Notes: generated by a model not told the origin, from the letters alone. A stretch of DNA of 64,000 nucleotides from SIG299 sp964541485 (GCA_964541485.1 CAZIQL010000003.1:1-64000); one strand, 5' to 3'; shown: positions 16,107 through 25,297, counted from the first letter of the stretch. Numbers and translations are program-made.

Positions 16107-17027
16107 TCAGATATACCTCCGTCTTGCATTGCAAAGAGCTGTCACAAACAGCTCGTCCAACTTACTGAAGCGATACCCCTTTCTATAAATCAATAAATCT
16201 TTATATATTTTTTTATTATTCACACACTTTCTCTCCACCAAATTATAGCGGTCCAAAAGCTTTTGTGGCGTTGGGGACACCCACATAAAGGTATCCGGAT
16301 TTTCTGATAATAAATCAAACCGGCTGGCACGTTCAAAAATGAAAATTCTCTTTGATACATTGTCCGGAAGCTCTTCTTTTGCCACTTTAGAGGCCGGCAT
16401 AGCCGGAACATACGGGTCCCCATGTGCTACCTCTGTCAGTTCCGCAAGATCTTCAAAGGTAATCTGTTTCAATTTTGCAAGCGGACTATCCTTACTTATA
16501 AGCAACCGATATGTAAACTCCGCAATCGTCTCAGAATGCAAGCCTTTTTCTTCCAACATGGCTTTGAAAAATTTGTCATGATTCTCTGCATAACGGATAA
16601 TGCCAAGCTTATAGTTATGCTGCAAGATATTGTTGATTGCTCTTTGGGAATTGGTTTCTTTATAGAAAATCTCTGCCGGCGCATCCGACAATTGCTTCGA
16701 GAACTCCACAAATGCCTCCGCAATATAGCATGCCCTCGGCACAGAAACAGAAAACTTTTGCTTTTTCTGGGCTCCGTCCTTATACATTTTTTCCATCCGG
16801 TCGATCTGTAACAGAACATCCTTTGCATAACCGATAAACTCTTCTCCCTCAGTTGTCAGGGTCATTCCTTTGGATGTACGCTCAAAAATTGTAATTCCAA
16901 GATCCGCTTCCAATTCCTTTATGGAACGGCTGATGTTTGGCTGGGCAACCAAAAGAACTTCCGCAGCCTTATTCAACGAGCCCGCTTTTGCTACTTCAAC
17001 CGCATATTTTACATGTAGTAAATTCAT
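16107..17027 (-). CDS. LysR-family transcriptional regulator
   Basis: 306 residues. The N-terminal winged HTH (about 1-60) has AVEVAKAGSLNKAAEVLLVAQ followed by PNISRSIKELEADLGITIFERTSKGMTLT, the LysR signature. Residues 90-300 are the ligand-binding periplasmic-protein-like domain. It is on the same strand as, and 119 bp upstream of, adhE, with no terminator seen between, so it may regulate adhE or simply precede it. The effector is unknown. It ends with an arginine-rich tail. Confidence 0.93.
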   Translation of the reverse strand: MNLLHVKYAVEVAKAGSLNKAAEVLLVAQPNISRSIKELEADLGITIFERTSKGMTLTTEGEEFIGYAKDVLLQIDRMEKMYKDGAQKKQKFSVSVPRACYIAEAFVEFSKQLSDAPAEIFYKETNSQRAINNILQHNYKLGIIRYAENHDKFFKAMLEEKGLHSETIAEFTYRLLISKDSPLAKLKQITFEDLAELTEVAHGDPYVPAMPASKVAKEELPDNVSKRIFIFERASRFDLLSENPDTFMWVSPTPQKLLDRYNLVERKCVNNKKIYKDLLIYRKGYRFSKLDELFVTALCNARRRYI

Positions 17028-17114
17028 CTTTTGCCACCCCTTACCAAACTCATCATATAACCTTAAAGATTATATCACATTTAGCTATATAAAAAAAGAT
17101 ATAATTTGCAACTT

Positions 17115-17144
17115 CTGTCCCGACCCGCAGCCGAGCCGGGACAG
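17115..17144 (-). terminator. Strong hairpin between the pectin esterase gene and lysR
   Basis: CTGTCCCG and CGGGACAG form a perfect 8-bp stem with a GC-rich interior (17115-17144). The T-run on the minus strand comes about 17 bases later, so it is an imperfect intrinsic terminator for the upstream 5.6-kb gene. Confidence 0.5.
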
Positions 17145-17193
17145 CATGTTTCACAAATCATATCTTTTCTATTCTACGGACTTTCCTATTTTA

Positions 17194-20100
17194 TTATGGA
17201 AGATATACAACATCACCCGGTAAGATTACATTTGGATTTTCAAACGTATTTACCTTCAAAAGTTCTGCCAGCGTGCATCCGTTTGCCTTTGCAATCTTTC
17301 TTAAGGTATCACCCTTCTGTACCACGTAAACATCACCGCTTACCACCGGTGTATCTTCATCCTCGGAAGGAAGTTCGCATCCCGTGCCGAAAATATCTAC
17401 TTCTTCACCGTTTACAATCAGCCGAATGTTACTAAAGGTTACATCGGCATTTCTTGCTGCAAACATGCCGATATAAACATAGTCTGCATCATAACTGGTT
17501 AACTTAAAATCAAATCCGCCTGTTACAGTTTCTTCCTCACCGATGGTAGTCGCATAACCATCTGCTGTACCGGACAGTACCAATGTTACCGTGTCACCGA
17601 CAGCATATGTACCTGTAAGACTGCCACCGGAAATCAACTTGCCATCCTTTCTTGCATAGCAGTTATGTCCGCTTCCGCTTGTCAAATCTGCCAGACGGTA
17701 GAACGCTGCATTCACGCTGTCACCATTAGCATCCTTGGAGTTTGTATCAATGTACATTGCATCTCTGACCATGAGACCGAACGCCACCTGATTGTTGGAT
17801 GCAAAGCTGTTGATTGTCATGTCTGCTGTCAATGTAAAGGTTGCATCCGCCGGAAGTCTGTAATAATACATTGCAATACCGTCAGAGGTACTGGAAATCT
17901 TACCCTTGTTGTTTGCTACGGCAATGTGCATGTTTCCGTTTGCATCTGTCTCCAGGGTCTGGTTTGCAGTGCTTGGATTTCCACCGACATCACCGAATAC
18001 TGTACCCTGAAAGATTCCGTAATCTTCCCAGAGTTCACTCTGTCCCAGATTGCTGCTGTCATAGGTCGGCTCTACATAATCCGGATTGGATACTAATGTA
18101 TCTGCCTTCGTTGGTGCTGCACTCACATCACCGACAAACTCAGATACCCCGTTTAAATTCAGTGCCTTTACTGCCTTTGCAAGCAGATATGCATTGTACT
18201 TTGCACCCCAGATGTTTGTATGGGTATTATCTACACTGCCAGACTTGGAGGACAGCCATGCGTGAAGGTCCAGGGTACCCTCAGCACCAAGGCTGTCATA
18301 AAGCTCCTTGGTTAAGGAAGTCATATCAACCACTGCTGTATCGGTGTCCTTACCGAGCTTGCGGATTGCCTCTGCGTAGTCACCACCCTCAAATTCGCCG
18401 GATGTCGTTGTAATATGAAGATAGGAATCCTTCCATTCACCATCCGGTGTACGTCTTACAATCGGTGTACAAAGGATAACTGTCACACCTTTTTCCTTAG
18501 CAATCTTAATATAATTTTCATATAAATTGTTTGCAAAGCTTCCGGCTGTCATATAATCACCGTTTGGATTTGTATATCTTGCCGTCTCTGCCTTTTCATC
18601 ATTATGACCAAAACCGATAATAAGCACATCACCTGCCTGCATGCCATCAATCAGAGTCTTATAGTTTGCTTCAGAAAGGAAGCTCAAGGAACTTCTGCCG
18701 GACAATGCAAGGTTCTGTACATCAAACTTATCTGCATCAAAGTACTCAAGTAACTGGGTACCATAGCCGTAACGCGGATAGAAATAATTGTCGGTAAAGC
18801 CGCATACGGTGGAGTCACCGATCACCCACATCGTGGACTTTGTATAAGTTCCGCTTAATTTTTCTGCTTCTAACGCAATTTCTTCTACAAGCGCCTGACC
18901 AACCTTGGTCCAGTACTCAGATGTTTCTTCAAACTTACCGTCTGCATCTGCAGAATATGCTGTAAATATGCCGTTTCCGCTCATCACAAATTCATTTTCT
19001 CCCTTCGGAGTTTCACCAAGCACCTGACTTGGAGCCTGTACCGCAATGCTGAGTGTGCAGTCAAGCTCCTGCACTGCCTTGGCAATGTATGCTGCACTTA
19101 AAAAACCACCAAGCTTACTGCTGTGTGTATTGTCACCAGGTGTTAATGCCTGCTTTGCAAGCGGAGAGGTCTTTCCGTCGGAGCTGATGGCTGTATCTGC
19201 CTGATATGCAGCTTCGTACATCTTCTTTGTCAATTCTGTCGCATCGATTAAGAGTACGCCTTCCTCTTCTGCCAGCTGCTTTACTGCCTCTACATAAGCA
19301 TTTCCGGAGGTTACCTGTGTGCCGGTCGTTGTATCGGTAGAGTCATGCTTTGGAACAATATTTCCTTCCGCATCAAAGTTTAATCTGGAAACCGGAGTTA
19401 CCAGTACCGGAATTGCTCCTGCTTCTCTTGCTACGTTAATGTACTGTAATAAGTACCATTTAAATGTACCGCCGCAATCATAAGAATAGAAGGTATCTCC
19501 ATACTTACTCTGCAGCGAGGATGGAGTGGCCACCAAGGTGCCTGCTGTAGTCGGGTATATGCCGTTGGCATCCGGTGTTCCGAGCGGTACATATCTGTCC
19601 TCCAGATAACCGCTTGCATTGGAGCAGTCATTATGACCGAACTGAATAAACAGATAGTCGCCTTCTGTAATAGTCTCCGCAATTGCTGCCAAAGAGCCCT
19701 CATTGATAAAGTTTCTGGTACTTCTTCCGCCGTTTGCATAGTTCACAACCGTTACCAGATCTTCATTCAGAAACTCGGCAAAATATTCGCCCCAGGAGCC
19801 CTCTGTCTGGTTTGCTCCCTTATTGTACATACCGTCTGCCGAATAATCCTTTACTGTTGAGTCACCGGCAAGATAAACGTTGATGCCTTCGCCAAGCAGG
19901 GCTTCTGCTTTGCTTGCATCCGGATTATCATAGCCTTCACGTACGGTTTCAGTTTCCGCTGCGGCTTTTGCCTCTCCAGCAATGTTTGCTGTATTCATCG
20001 GAGTGACACTGACTAAAATCTTTGCTCCGATGTCTTCTGTCGTAATCTGATAGGTAGCATCCACTACTGCAGAAGAAATCTTAATCAATGTTGTTTCTCC

Positions 20101-22788
20101 GTTTACCACTCTGTACCATCTGATTACAGATGCATCGTTAGCATCATTTGCTGCACCAAGGGAATAGCATACGGTCAATGTATGACCCGGCTTTGGCGCA
20201 TTGATATCGCCGTTGTCTACCAGATAAGGTGCTGTTTCAAACGCAACGGTTGTACCTGCTTCTACTGCAGTTGCAGGAGTAAATCCAAGGAAGCTTTCAT
20301 AGCCAAATTCCAAAGCTGCCGTTTCTACGGTGCCTTCGATTCTCTTAGAAACATCCGCTGCATTTCCTTGCATGTCTGTTGTATTGTATTCTGCAAAGTT
20401 TGCATTTTCCGGCTGGTTTCCGCTCATCTGTGTCCAGCCTGCTGCATTAATCAGTGCGAGGTCTGTCACCTTTGTATTCTCAAATCTGACTCTTGCATCT
20501 GCGCCCCATGGTCTGCCGAAATAGTAACCGCTTGCCACCGGCAGACTGTCTGCGGTAATTACGCAGTTGCGGAATAAATATCCGTTTGTTGTTCCGCTTG
20601 TAGCAGAATCTGTTCTTGCTGCTGTGATATATCCTGCAGTTGCTCCTGTGCTGTATCCGTAAAGACTGATTTCACAGGCATCAAATACCACATCACCGGA
20701 ACCAAAGATAAAGTCTGTGTTTCCTTCGATGAAGCAGTCCTTAAAGTAACTGTCTGCTGCCGTATACAAAGTATCCTGACTGCTTAAGAAAGAACAATTG
20801 ATAAATTCGGACTTATCTGCTGCCACATAAATTGCTGCCGCACGCTCTGTGGCTGCCTTAGATGTCACATCCGCACCGTACTTACGTACAAATAAGCAGC
20901 TGTCACATGCTACACCATCTTCAATTTCTTCATCTGTAATGTAACGGTTGAAGGAATTTTCAAACGTAATGCCCTCTGCATGAAATGCTGTTGCCGTCTT
21001 TTCAACTTTTACCGTAACGCCCCAGTTTGCCGCAATGCTCTTTGCGTATTTATCATATGCGTTTTCCGGATTATAAAATCCTGTGCTGTCTGCACTGTAA
21101 TACTTATAACCGATACCGTAATACCAGGTTAATAAAACTTCTTCGTTAGTTTCATTGACAAAGGAAAGATATGGTGTCTTTACCACAAGCTGTTCCCGAT
21201 AGGTTCCCGGAGCGATGGAAATCGTAATTCTCTCTGCTTCGCTCGACGGATTCATTGCCATTGCTGCACTCAATGCTTCTCCCACCGTATCATAGTTCGG
21301 TGTCTTGTCAGGGTATCCGACATAAATGGTATCCACACGTGTCAATGTCACTTCCGGTTCTTCAATGAGCACTGCCATGATGTCCTTTACCACTGCTGCA
21401 CCGTTTACCACAACATGAGTGGAGGTCTTATAGGTTCCGGAGGTGATTACAATGCTGTAAGCACCATTTCTTAAGGATGCACTGTAGCCGTCTGCTGTCA
21501 CGGTACCTGCATAGGTGTAACCATCTTCTTCATTAATAAACTGAACACCGGTCACGTCCTTTGCTTCGCATCCAAGAAAACCGCCGGATACTGCATAGCC
21601 GGTTCTGGTTGCCACTTCGATGTTCTTATTCAGATTCTGATTGTCCTTTACGATAACCCCATTTACGATTTCGTAGTCATTGACACCCGTAAGCTCCAAC
21701 GTATATTCTACGTCAGGCTCCAGAGAAGCCTTGAATGTAAGATCTGCATTCACCGTAAGGTTTACATCGGTAAATGTTGTATCTTCCGGAGCCACAAGCT
21801 TGATTGCAAGCTTGGAAATATCATAGTCCTCTGCAAAACCGGTAATGCTTCCGGTATATTCATAAACCGACTTTGCCTCTACAACAAGCTTTACTCCGGA
21901 GATTCCGGAAAGAACAGCATCTTCAGAAACCGTAACTATCTTACTGTCATTGGTAAAGCCGATACCGGACACGCCTGAAAGTACGGCTGTGTACTCATAG
22001 CCTGCTGCCAGACTTACAGAAAACGTACTGTTGTCTACTGTCACCGGGGTTTCCAGACCGGTTTCATTATTAACAAAACTAAGTGTGGTTCCTGTCATAT
22101 CAAATGCACCTGTTTCCAGGGAACCGGAAACAGCCACACCCGGAATTCTAACCACACGGTTAAAGGCAGTCTTTGCTGTTCCTTCTGTCCAAATCTTATA
22201 TGTACCGGAATACTGTGCAACAAAAACATGCTTTGTGAATACCTTTTCATACGCCTGTTTATCTGCCTGCGTGCCATCAGCGCCCTGATACTCAAATACC
22301 AGATTATCCTCGCCGCTGTGGGCACCCATGTATACTACAATCTTATCGCCTGCCTGCACATTGGCAATCGTTACGTATCTTCTGCTTGCACCACCGGTAC
22401 CATTACAGTAATACATACCGTTTGCCACATAGCCATCCCCAAAATCAGTGGTAGCATAGCTGCTGGAGCCGTAGTTTTTCGTTCCGATGCCGGAATAAAG
22501 ACGGTCATTTGCATTCATGGTGATTGTCAAATCCCCAAAGGTTGCCGTACCGTTTGCCACGAACTTACCATCCGCACCGAGATTTTCATAAGCATCCCAT
22601 CCTGCTGTGGTAATGTTGTTATGAAAAAGTGCTGTGTCTGCTTCTTCTACTCCGCCAAAGTCCCAGACGTCAATTTTTCTGTCTTCAGCCGCAAATACAT
22701 TTGCCGCTGCTCCAAATCCGGAGCCGGTCAGAACCATGGCAAATGCCAGGGATACCGCCAGAAGACGACGCAATGAAAATTTCTTCAT
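17194..22788 (-). CDS. Giant secreted pectin methylesterase with two SGNH acetylesterase domains and LysM
   Basis: 1864 residues. A signal peptide (1-34, cut near FAAE) is followed by a beta-rich domain (38-215) and three or four short beta repeats (215-480). Residues 486-815 are a CE8 pectin methylesterase, with SSQDTLY (Asp672), GNTDFIFGSG (Asp692), and YFGRPWG (Arg759). Residues 969-1245 are a first CE12-like SGNH esterase (GDST Ser977, GHND, DNTH Asp1219/His1222). Residues 1320-1545 are a second (Ser1326, GHND, Asp1520/His1523). Residues 1580-1800 look like a concanavalin-type sugar-binding fold, and 1818-1863 is a LysM that should hold the protein on peptidoglycan. It would demethylate homogalacturonan and deacetylate rhamnogalacturonan at the cell surface. 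No lyase domain is present. Confidence 0.9.
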   Translation of the reverse strand: MKKFSLRRLLAVSLAFAMVLTGSGFGAAANVFAAEDRKIDVWDFGGVEEADTALFHNNITTAGWDAYENLGADGKFVANGTATFGDLTITMNANDRLYSGIGTKNYGSSSYATTDFGDGYVANGMYYCNGTGGASRRYVTIANVQAGDKIVVYMGAHSGEDNLVFEYQGADGTQADKQAYEKVFTKHVFVAQYSGTYKIWTEGTAKTAFNRVVRIPGVAVSGSLETGAFDMTGTTLSFVNNETGLETPVTVDNSTFSVSLAAGYEYTAVLSGVSGIGFTNDSKIVTVSEDAVLSGISGVKLVVEAKSVYEYTGSITGFAEDYDISKLAIKLVAPEDTTFTDVNLTVNADLTFKASLEPDVEYTLELTGVNDYEIVNGVIVKDNQNLNKNIEVATRTGYAVSGGFLGCEAKDVTGVQFINEEDGYTYAGTVTADGYSASLRNGAYSIVITSGTYKTSTHVVVNGAAVVKDIMAVLIEEPEVTLTRVDTIYVGYPDKTPNYDTVGEALSAAMAMNPSSEAERITISIAPGTYREQLVVKTPYLSFVNETNEEVLLTWYYGIGYKYYSADSTGFYNPENAYDKYAKSIAANWGVTVKVEKTATAFHAEGITFENSFNRYITDEEIEDGVACDSCLFVRKYGADVTSKAATERAAAIYVAADKSEFINCSFLSSQDTLYTAADSYFKDCFIEGNTDFIFGSGDVVFDACEISLYGYSTGATAGYITAARTDSATSGTTNGYLFRNCVITADSLPVASGYYFGRPWGADARVRFENTKVTDLALINAAGWTQMSGNQPENANFAEYNTTDMQGNAADVSKRIEGTVETAALEFGYESFLGFTPATAVEAGTTVAFETAPYLVDNGDINAPKPGHTLTVCYSLGAANDANDASVIRWYRVVNGETTLIKISSAVVDATYQITTEDIGAKILVSVTPMNTANIAGEAKAAAETETVREGYDNPDASKAEALLGEGINVYLAGDSTVKDYSADGMYNKGANQTEGSWGEYFAEFLNEDLVTVVNYANGGRSTRNFINEGSLAAIAETITEGDYLFIQFGHNDCSNASGYLEDRYVPLGTPDANGIYPTTAGTLVATPSSLQSKYGDTFYSYDCGGTFKWYLLQYINVAREAGAIPVLVTPVSRLNFDAEGNIVPKHDSTDTTTGTQVTSGNAYVEAVKQLAEEEGVLLIDATELTKKMYEAAYQADTAISSDGKTSPLAKQALTPGDNTHSSKLGGFLSAAYIAKAVQELDCTLSIAVQAPSQVLGETPKGENEFVMSGNGIFTAYSADADGKFEETSEYWTKVGQALVEEIALEAEKLSGTYTKSTMWVIGDSTVCGFTDNYFYPRYGYGTQLLEYFDADKFDVQNLALSGRSSLSFLSEANYKTLIDGMQAGDVLIIGFGHNDEKAETARYTNPNGDYMTAGSFANNLYENYIKIAKEKGVTVILCTPIVRRTPDGEWKDSYLHITTTSGEFEGGDYAEAIRKLGKDTDTAVVDMTSLTKELYDSLGAEGTLDLHAWLSSKSGSVDNTHTNIWGAKYNAYLLAKAVKALNLNGVSEFVGDVSAAPTKADTLVSNPDYVEPTYDSSNLGQSELWEDYGIFQGTVFGDVGGNPSTANQTLETDANGNMHIAVANNKGKISSTSDGIAMYYYRLPADATFTLTADMTINSFASNNQVAFGLMVRDAMYIDTNSKDANGDSVNAAFYRLADLTSGSGHNCYARKDGKLISGGSLTGTYAVGDTVTLVLSGTADGYATTIGEEETVTGGFDFKLTSYDADYVYIGMFAARNADVTFSNIRLIVNGEEVDIFGTGCELPSEDEDTPVVSGDVYVVQKGDTLRKIAKANGCTLAELLKVNTFENPNVILPGDVVYLP

Positions 22789-22854
22789 TTGATTTTCCTC
22801 CTCATTCTTTTATGAAGACTCTTATTCAGCACTTCTGCCAAATTCACGTTCCCT

Positions 22855-22875
22855 TTTTGTGCATTTTGCACAAAA
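22855..22875. repeat. Perfect palindrome in the pectin esterase leader
   Basis: TTTTGTGCA and TGCACAAAA face each other across TTT, between the MerR-type promoter and the start codon. It could be a second operator or an mRNA hairpin about 70 bases before the start codon. Confidence 0.55.
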
Positions 22876-22897
22876 CAGAGTCTTCCTTATGTTTAAA

Positions 22898-22928
22898 ACT
22901 ATACACCATGACATACTGTCAAGGTCAA
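22898..22928 (-). promoter_or_regulatory. MerR-type promoter with 19-bp spacer and operator dyad
   Basis: On the minus strand a -35 TTGACC (22923-22928) and -10 TATAGT (22898-22903) are separated by 19 bp instead of 17. The spacer region carries the dyad CC-N-TGACA-N3-TGTCA-N-GG (22906-22924), whose arms are perfect. Over-long spacers with a central dyad are the hallmark of MerR-activated promoters, where the regulator untwists DNA. It drives the 5.6-kb pectin esterase gene, and a merR-family gene lies 40 bp upstream. Confidence 0.75.
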
Positions 22929-22966
22929 GTGGACCTATAGAATTTTTGCATCTCCAGATTCAAAAT

Positions 22967-23800
22967 TCAGGAAACATCTACCGGAATGCTTACCAACACA
23001 TACTGTTCTTCATTGTTTTCTTCCAACGACATAGAAATTTTAATGCCAATGACATCCCCTGTCATCTCCTTGTGATTCTCTTTCATATACGCAAGCACAT
23101 CACCAAAAATCCCGTCAAACAACCTTTGTTTTCCGCTCTCGCCAAGCTCACTGAAATTCAACGGAAGTCTTACTATCTTCATCAGACTCGGCTTCTTTTC
23201 GTAGGCACATGTAAACTCATTCTGCTTAAGGCCAAACCGCTCCATATGGACTTCCTTTACCGCAATGCCCTCGTTACAGCTTAAGATTCCCTGCTCAATT
23301 TCTTCTTTCTTAAAGATATAAATGTAGCGAAGTTCGGATGCATTGTAAAAGTACTCCTGAATCGTATCCAGCCTGCCTTCTTCCTTTAACAGAACTCCAT
23401 TCTCACTGTAAAGTACATAGTTCATAGGCACGCAGTCTCTCTGATAAAATCCTTCCTTCACTTCCTCAATTTTTTTCATCAGCACCAAATCATCCTTTAA
23501 CATATGCCGGATACCGGTCAGATATTCAAGCTCCTTGTCAATGGCTGCAAGACGCCCCTCATACATTGAGATTTTTTCGTGGTAATCACTCTTAAAAATT
23601 TCCGCAATCTCTGCATGACTGAAACCGATTTTCCGATAATGATTGATGATAATCATCTTCGTCACATCTTCTGCCCCGTACACGCGGTATCCGTTGGCAT
23701 CCATCCGGTCCGGCGAAAGATAACCCATCCCCTCATAACGTCGCACCGTATTTGAAGAAATATCTAAAATTTTTGATAAATCACTTACTTTATAATTCAT
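22967..23800 (-). CDS. MerR-family transcriptional activator with effector domain
   Basis: 277 residues. The N-terminal winged helix (1-72) reads YKVSDLSKILDISSNTVRRY followed by EGMGYLSPDRMDANGYRVY, the MerR signature, then a dimerising coiled coil (80-115) and a 150-residue C-terminal domain of the GyrI/BmrR-like ligand-binding sort by length. No metal-binding Cys pattern is seen. Its gene is immediately upstream of, and in the same direction as, the pectin esterase gene, separated by a MerR-type promoter. A small molecule derived from pectin is an attractive effector, but this is inference. Confidence 0.9.
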   Translation of the reverse strand: MNYKVSDLSKILDISSNTVRRYEGMGYLSPDRMDANGYRVYGAEDVTKMIIINHYRKIGFSHAEIAEIFKSDYHEKISMYEGRLAAIDKELEYLTGIRHMLKDDLVLMKKIEEVKEGFYQRDCVPMNYVLYSENGVLLKEEGRLDTIQEYFYNASELRYIYIFKKEEIEQGILSCNEGIAVKEVHMERFGLKQNEFTCAYEKKPSLMKIVRLPLNFSELGESGKQRLFDGIFGDVLAYMKENHKEMTGDVIGIKISMSLEENNEEQYVLVSIPVDVS

Positions 23801-23993
23801 GGGAATCCCCCTTTCCTTCTTCCCTGATTTTAACGGATTTCTTCCGTTTCAGCAAGCGATTTCCCGAAGTAAATTCCACTTATAGACAATCCGGGCATTT
23901 CGTGGTACACTATCTTAAGATTTGTCGGAGCTTTTTGTCGTTCTGTTCCGGCATTCCACCAAACAAATTTAAAAAGAAACGGAGATCATTATT

Positions 23994-24518
23994 ATGGCAA
24001 ATCCTATTGTTACCATTCAGATGGAATCCGGCGATCTCATCAAGGTAGAGCTTTACCCGGAAATCGCCCCAAATACAGTAAATAACTTTGTTTCCCTTGT
24101 AAAGAAGGGCTACTATGATGGACTTATTTTCCACAGAGTCATCGAAGGCTTCATGATTCAGGGCGGCTGTCCTGACGGCACAGGCATGGGAGGTCCTGGC
24201 TACTCTATCCCGGGTGAATTTACCTGGAACGGCTTTAAAAATGACTTAAAGCACACCTCAGGCGTGATTTCCATGGCAAGAGCACAGCATCCGGATTCTG
24301 CCGGCTCACAGTTCTTTATCATGCACAAGAACTCCCCACACCTTGACGGGCAGTATGCGGCATTCGGTAAGGTGACAGAAGGTCTTGATGTGGTAAACAA
24401 GATTGCAGAGGTAGCTACCGACTGGTCTGACCGTCCGATGGAGACACAGCGCATGGCAAAGGTTACGGTGGACACCTTTGGTGTTGACTATCCGGAACCA
24501 AAGACCTTAGACAGGTAA
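23994..24518 (+). CDS. ppiB: Cyclophilin-type peptidyl-prolyl cis-trans isomerase
   Basis: 174 residues, cytoplasmic cyclophilin that accelerates proline isomerisation in protein folding. Core motifs: FHRVIEGFMIQGG (catalytic Arg), GVISMARAQHPDSAGSQFFI, and HLDGQYAAFGKV. The start ATG has GGAG 9 bases upstream. It is divergent from merR and is followed by a terminator. Confidence 0.96.
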   Translation: MANPIVTIQMESGDLIKVELYPEIAPNTVNNFVSLVKKGYYDGLIFHRVIEGFMIQGGCPDGTGMGGPGYSIPGEFTWNGFKNDLKHTSGVISMARAQHPDSAGSQFFIMHKNSPHLDGQYAAFGKVTEGLDVVNKIAEVATDWSDRPMETQRMAKVTVDTFGVDYPEPKTLDR

Positions 24519-24530
24519 CAAAACATAACA

Positions 24531-24562
24531 AAGGCGGTGCCACTTTCCGGCATCGCCTTCTC
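24531..24562 (+). terminator. Terminator of ppiB
   Basis: AAGGCGGTGCC and GGCATCGCCTT form an 11-bp stem with one G-U pair, followed by CTCTTTT. A second hairpin (CCTGCC/GGCAGG within GGAA/TTCC) with a T-rich tail follows at 24567-24608. Confidence 0.75.
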
Positions 24563-24717
24563 TTTTGGAAACGCCTGCCTCAATTACCGGCAGGTTCCAT
24601 TGTTTTTTCTGTGCACACATGGTATTCTTAATCACGTCACTAAGGAGTGAACAAAATAAAAAACAAATGAAGTCCTAAACAGGTTCTTGTATTTGTTTTT
24701 GGAAAGGAGTACTTATT

Positions 24718-24840
24718 ATGTGTAACATTTTAAACTATTTATTACCATTCTTAAGCGGAAACAATTCTTCTTCCTGCTTCAGCAACCTTTTCGGTAATGG
24801 ATGTTCCCTTGGCAACATCTTTGGCGGAAACTGTTTCTAA
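24718..24840 (+). CDS. 40-residue Cys-, Gly- and Asn-rich small protein
   Basis: A short frame with clean signals: GGAAAGGAG 7-8 bases before the ATG at 24718, stop at 24840, and a near-perfect terminator at 24898. The product begins MCNILNYLLPFLSGNNSSSC, a hydrophobic N-terminus then Ser/Asn, and ends in a Gly/Asn/Phe-rich tail with Cys at 2, 20, 29 and 39. No processing site for a peptide modification is obvious and no transporter or modifying gene is beside it. I do not recognise the family. A membrane-inserted, metal-binding or spore-associated microprotein are all possible. An inverted repeat (AAAAACAAAT at 24659 with ATTTGTTTTT at 24691) lies just before the ribosome binding site and could control it. 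Confidence 0.6.
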   Translation: MCNILNYLLPFLSGNNSSSCFSNLFGNGCSLGNIFGGNCF

Positions 24841-24897
24841 GCAAGAAGTTTGTTAATATACGAAAGAACTCTGTAATTTAAAATACATTTTCTTATA

Positions 24898-24931
24898 AAA
24901 AAGAGTGACGCCACGTGCGTCACTCTTTTTT
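24898..24931 (+). terminator. Bidirectional intrinsic terminator
   Basis: AAAAGAGTGACGC and GCGTCACTCTTTT form a perfect 13-bp stem around CACGT, with T and A tails on both strands. It serves the 40-residue ORF on plus and the fragment at 24935 on minus. Confidence 0.9.
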
Positions 24932-24934
24932 GCT

Positions 24935-25045
24935 TTATTTTTTCATTACCTCGTTTAACTGTCCGGAAAGCCCCTTAATCTTTTCTACCATATCTGCAAG
25001 ACTTTCTGTTCCGGCGCTGTTTTTGTCTGTTCGGAAAAATACCAT
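24935..25045 (-). pseudogene. C-terminal fragment, possibly of a chemotaxis receptor
   Basis: The minus frame ends in ...LADMVEKIKGLSGQLNEVMKK and stops just before a strong terminator. The amphipathic helix resembles the end of a chemoreceptor or other coiled-coil protein, but the frame begins only 36 codons earlier with no ribosome binding site, and it is AT-rich upstream. It is probably the tail of a gene lost by deletion; a real small protein is less likely. The family is not certain. Confidence 0.3.
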
Positions 25046-25054
25046 GTATAGGGA

Positions 25055-25297
25055 TTATTTGACTTTGTACTCTAACTGTATGTCATTGGGTTCTCTTCCA
25101 ACTACCAGTTTCACTACTCCAAGAACAATCAACACAAAACCAATCACATACGTCGGCCAATAAAGAAAGGAATACAGAATCAACCAGTCTGTCATCGTCC
25201 ATGATTCTGTATTGATCCGGTACCACCCAAGCAAAATCGGAATCAGAAACGGAATTGTGCCAAGGAATATCAAAGCCTTCCATATAATGTTTTTCAT
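25055..25297 (-). CDS. Small two-TM membrane protein
   Basis: 80 residues from the ATG at 25297, where GGAGG is 7 bases upstream. Two hydrophobic helices (about 4-25 and 42-63) are joined by a short loop with WYRINTESWTMTDW, and the end is charged. No known family is recognised. It follows the flavoprotein gene by 30 bp and may share its transcript. Confidence 0.6.
   Translation of the reverse strand: MKNIIWKALIFLGTIPFLIPILLGWYRINTESWTMTDWLILYSFLYWPTYVIGFVLIVLGVVKLVVGREPNDIQLEYKVK

Noticed and set aside
24642..24681. A leader-peptide-like reading (AAGGAG then GTG or ATG) before the 40-residue ORF
   Set aside because: The frames are only 3-7 codons long and the spacing to the ribosome binding site is wrong; the inverted repeat is a better explanation.
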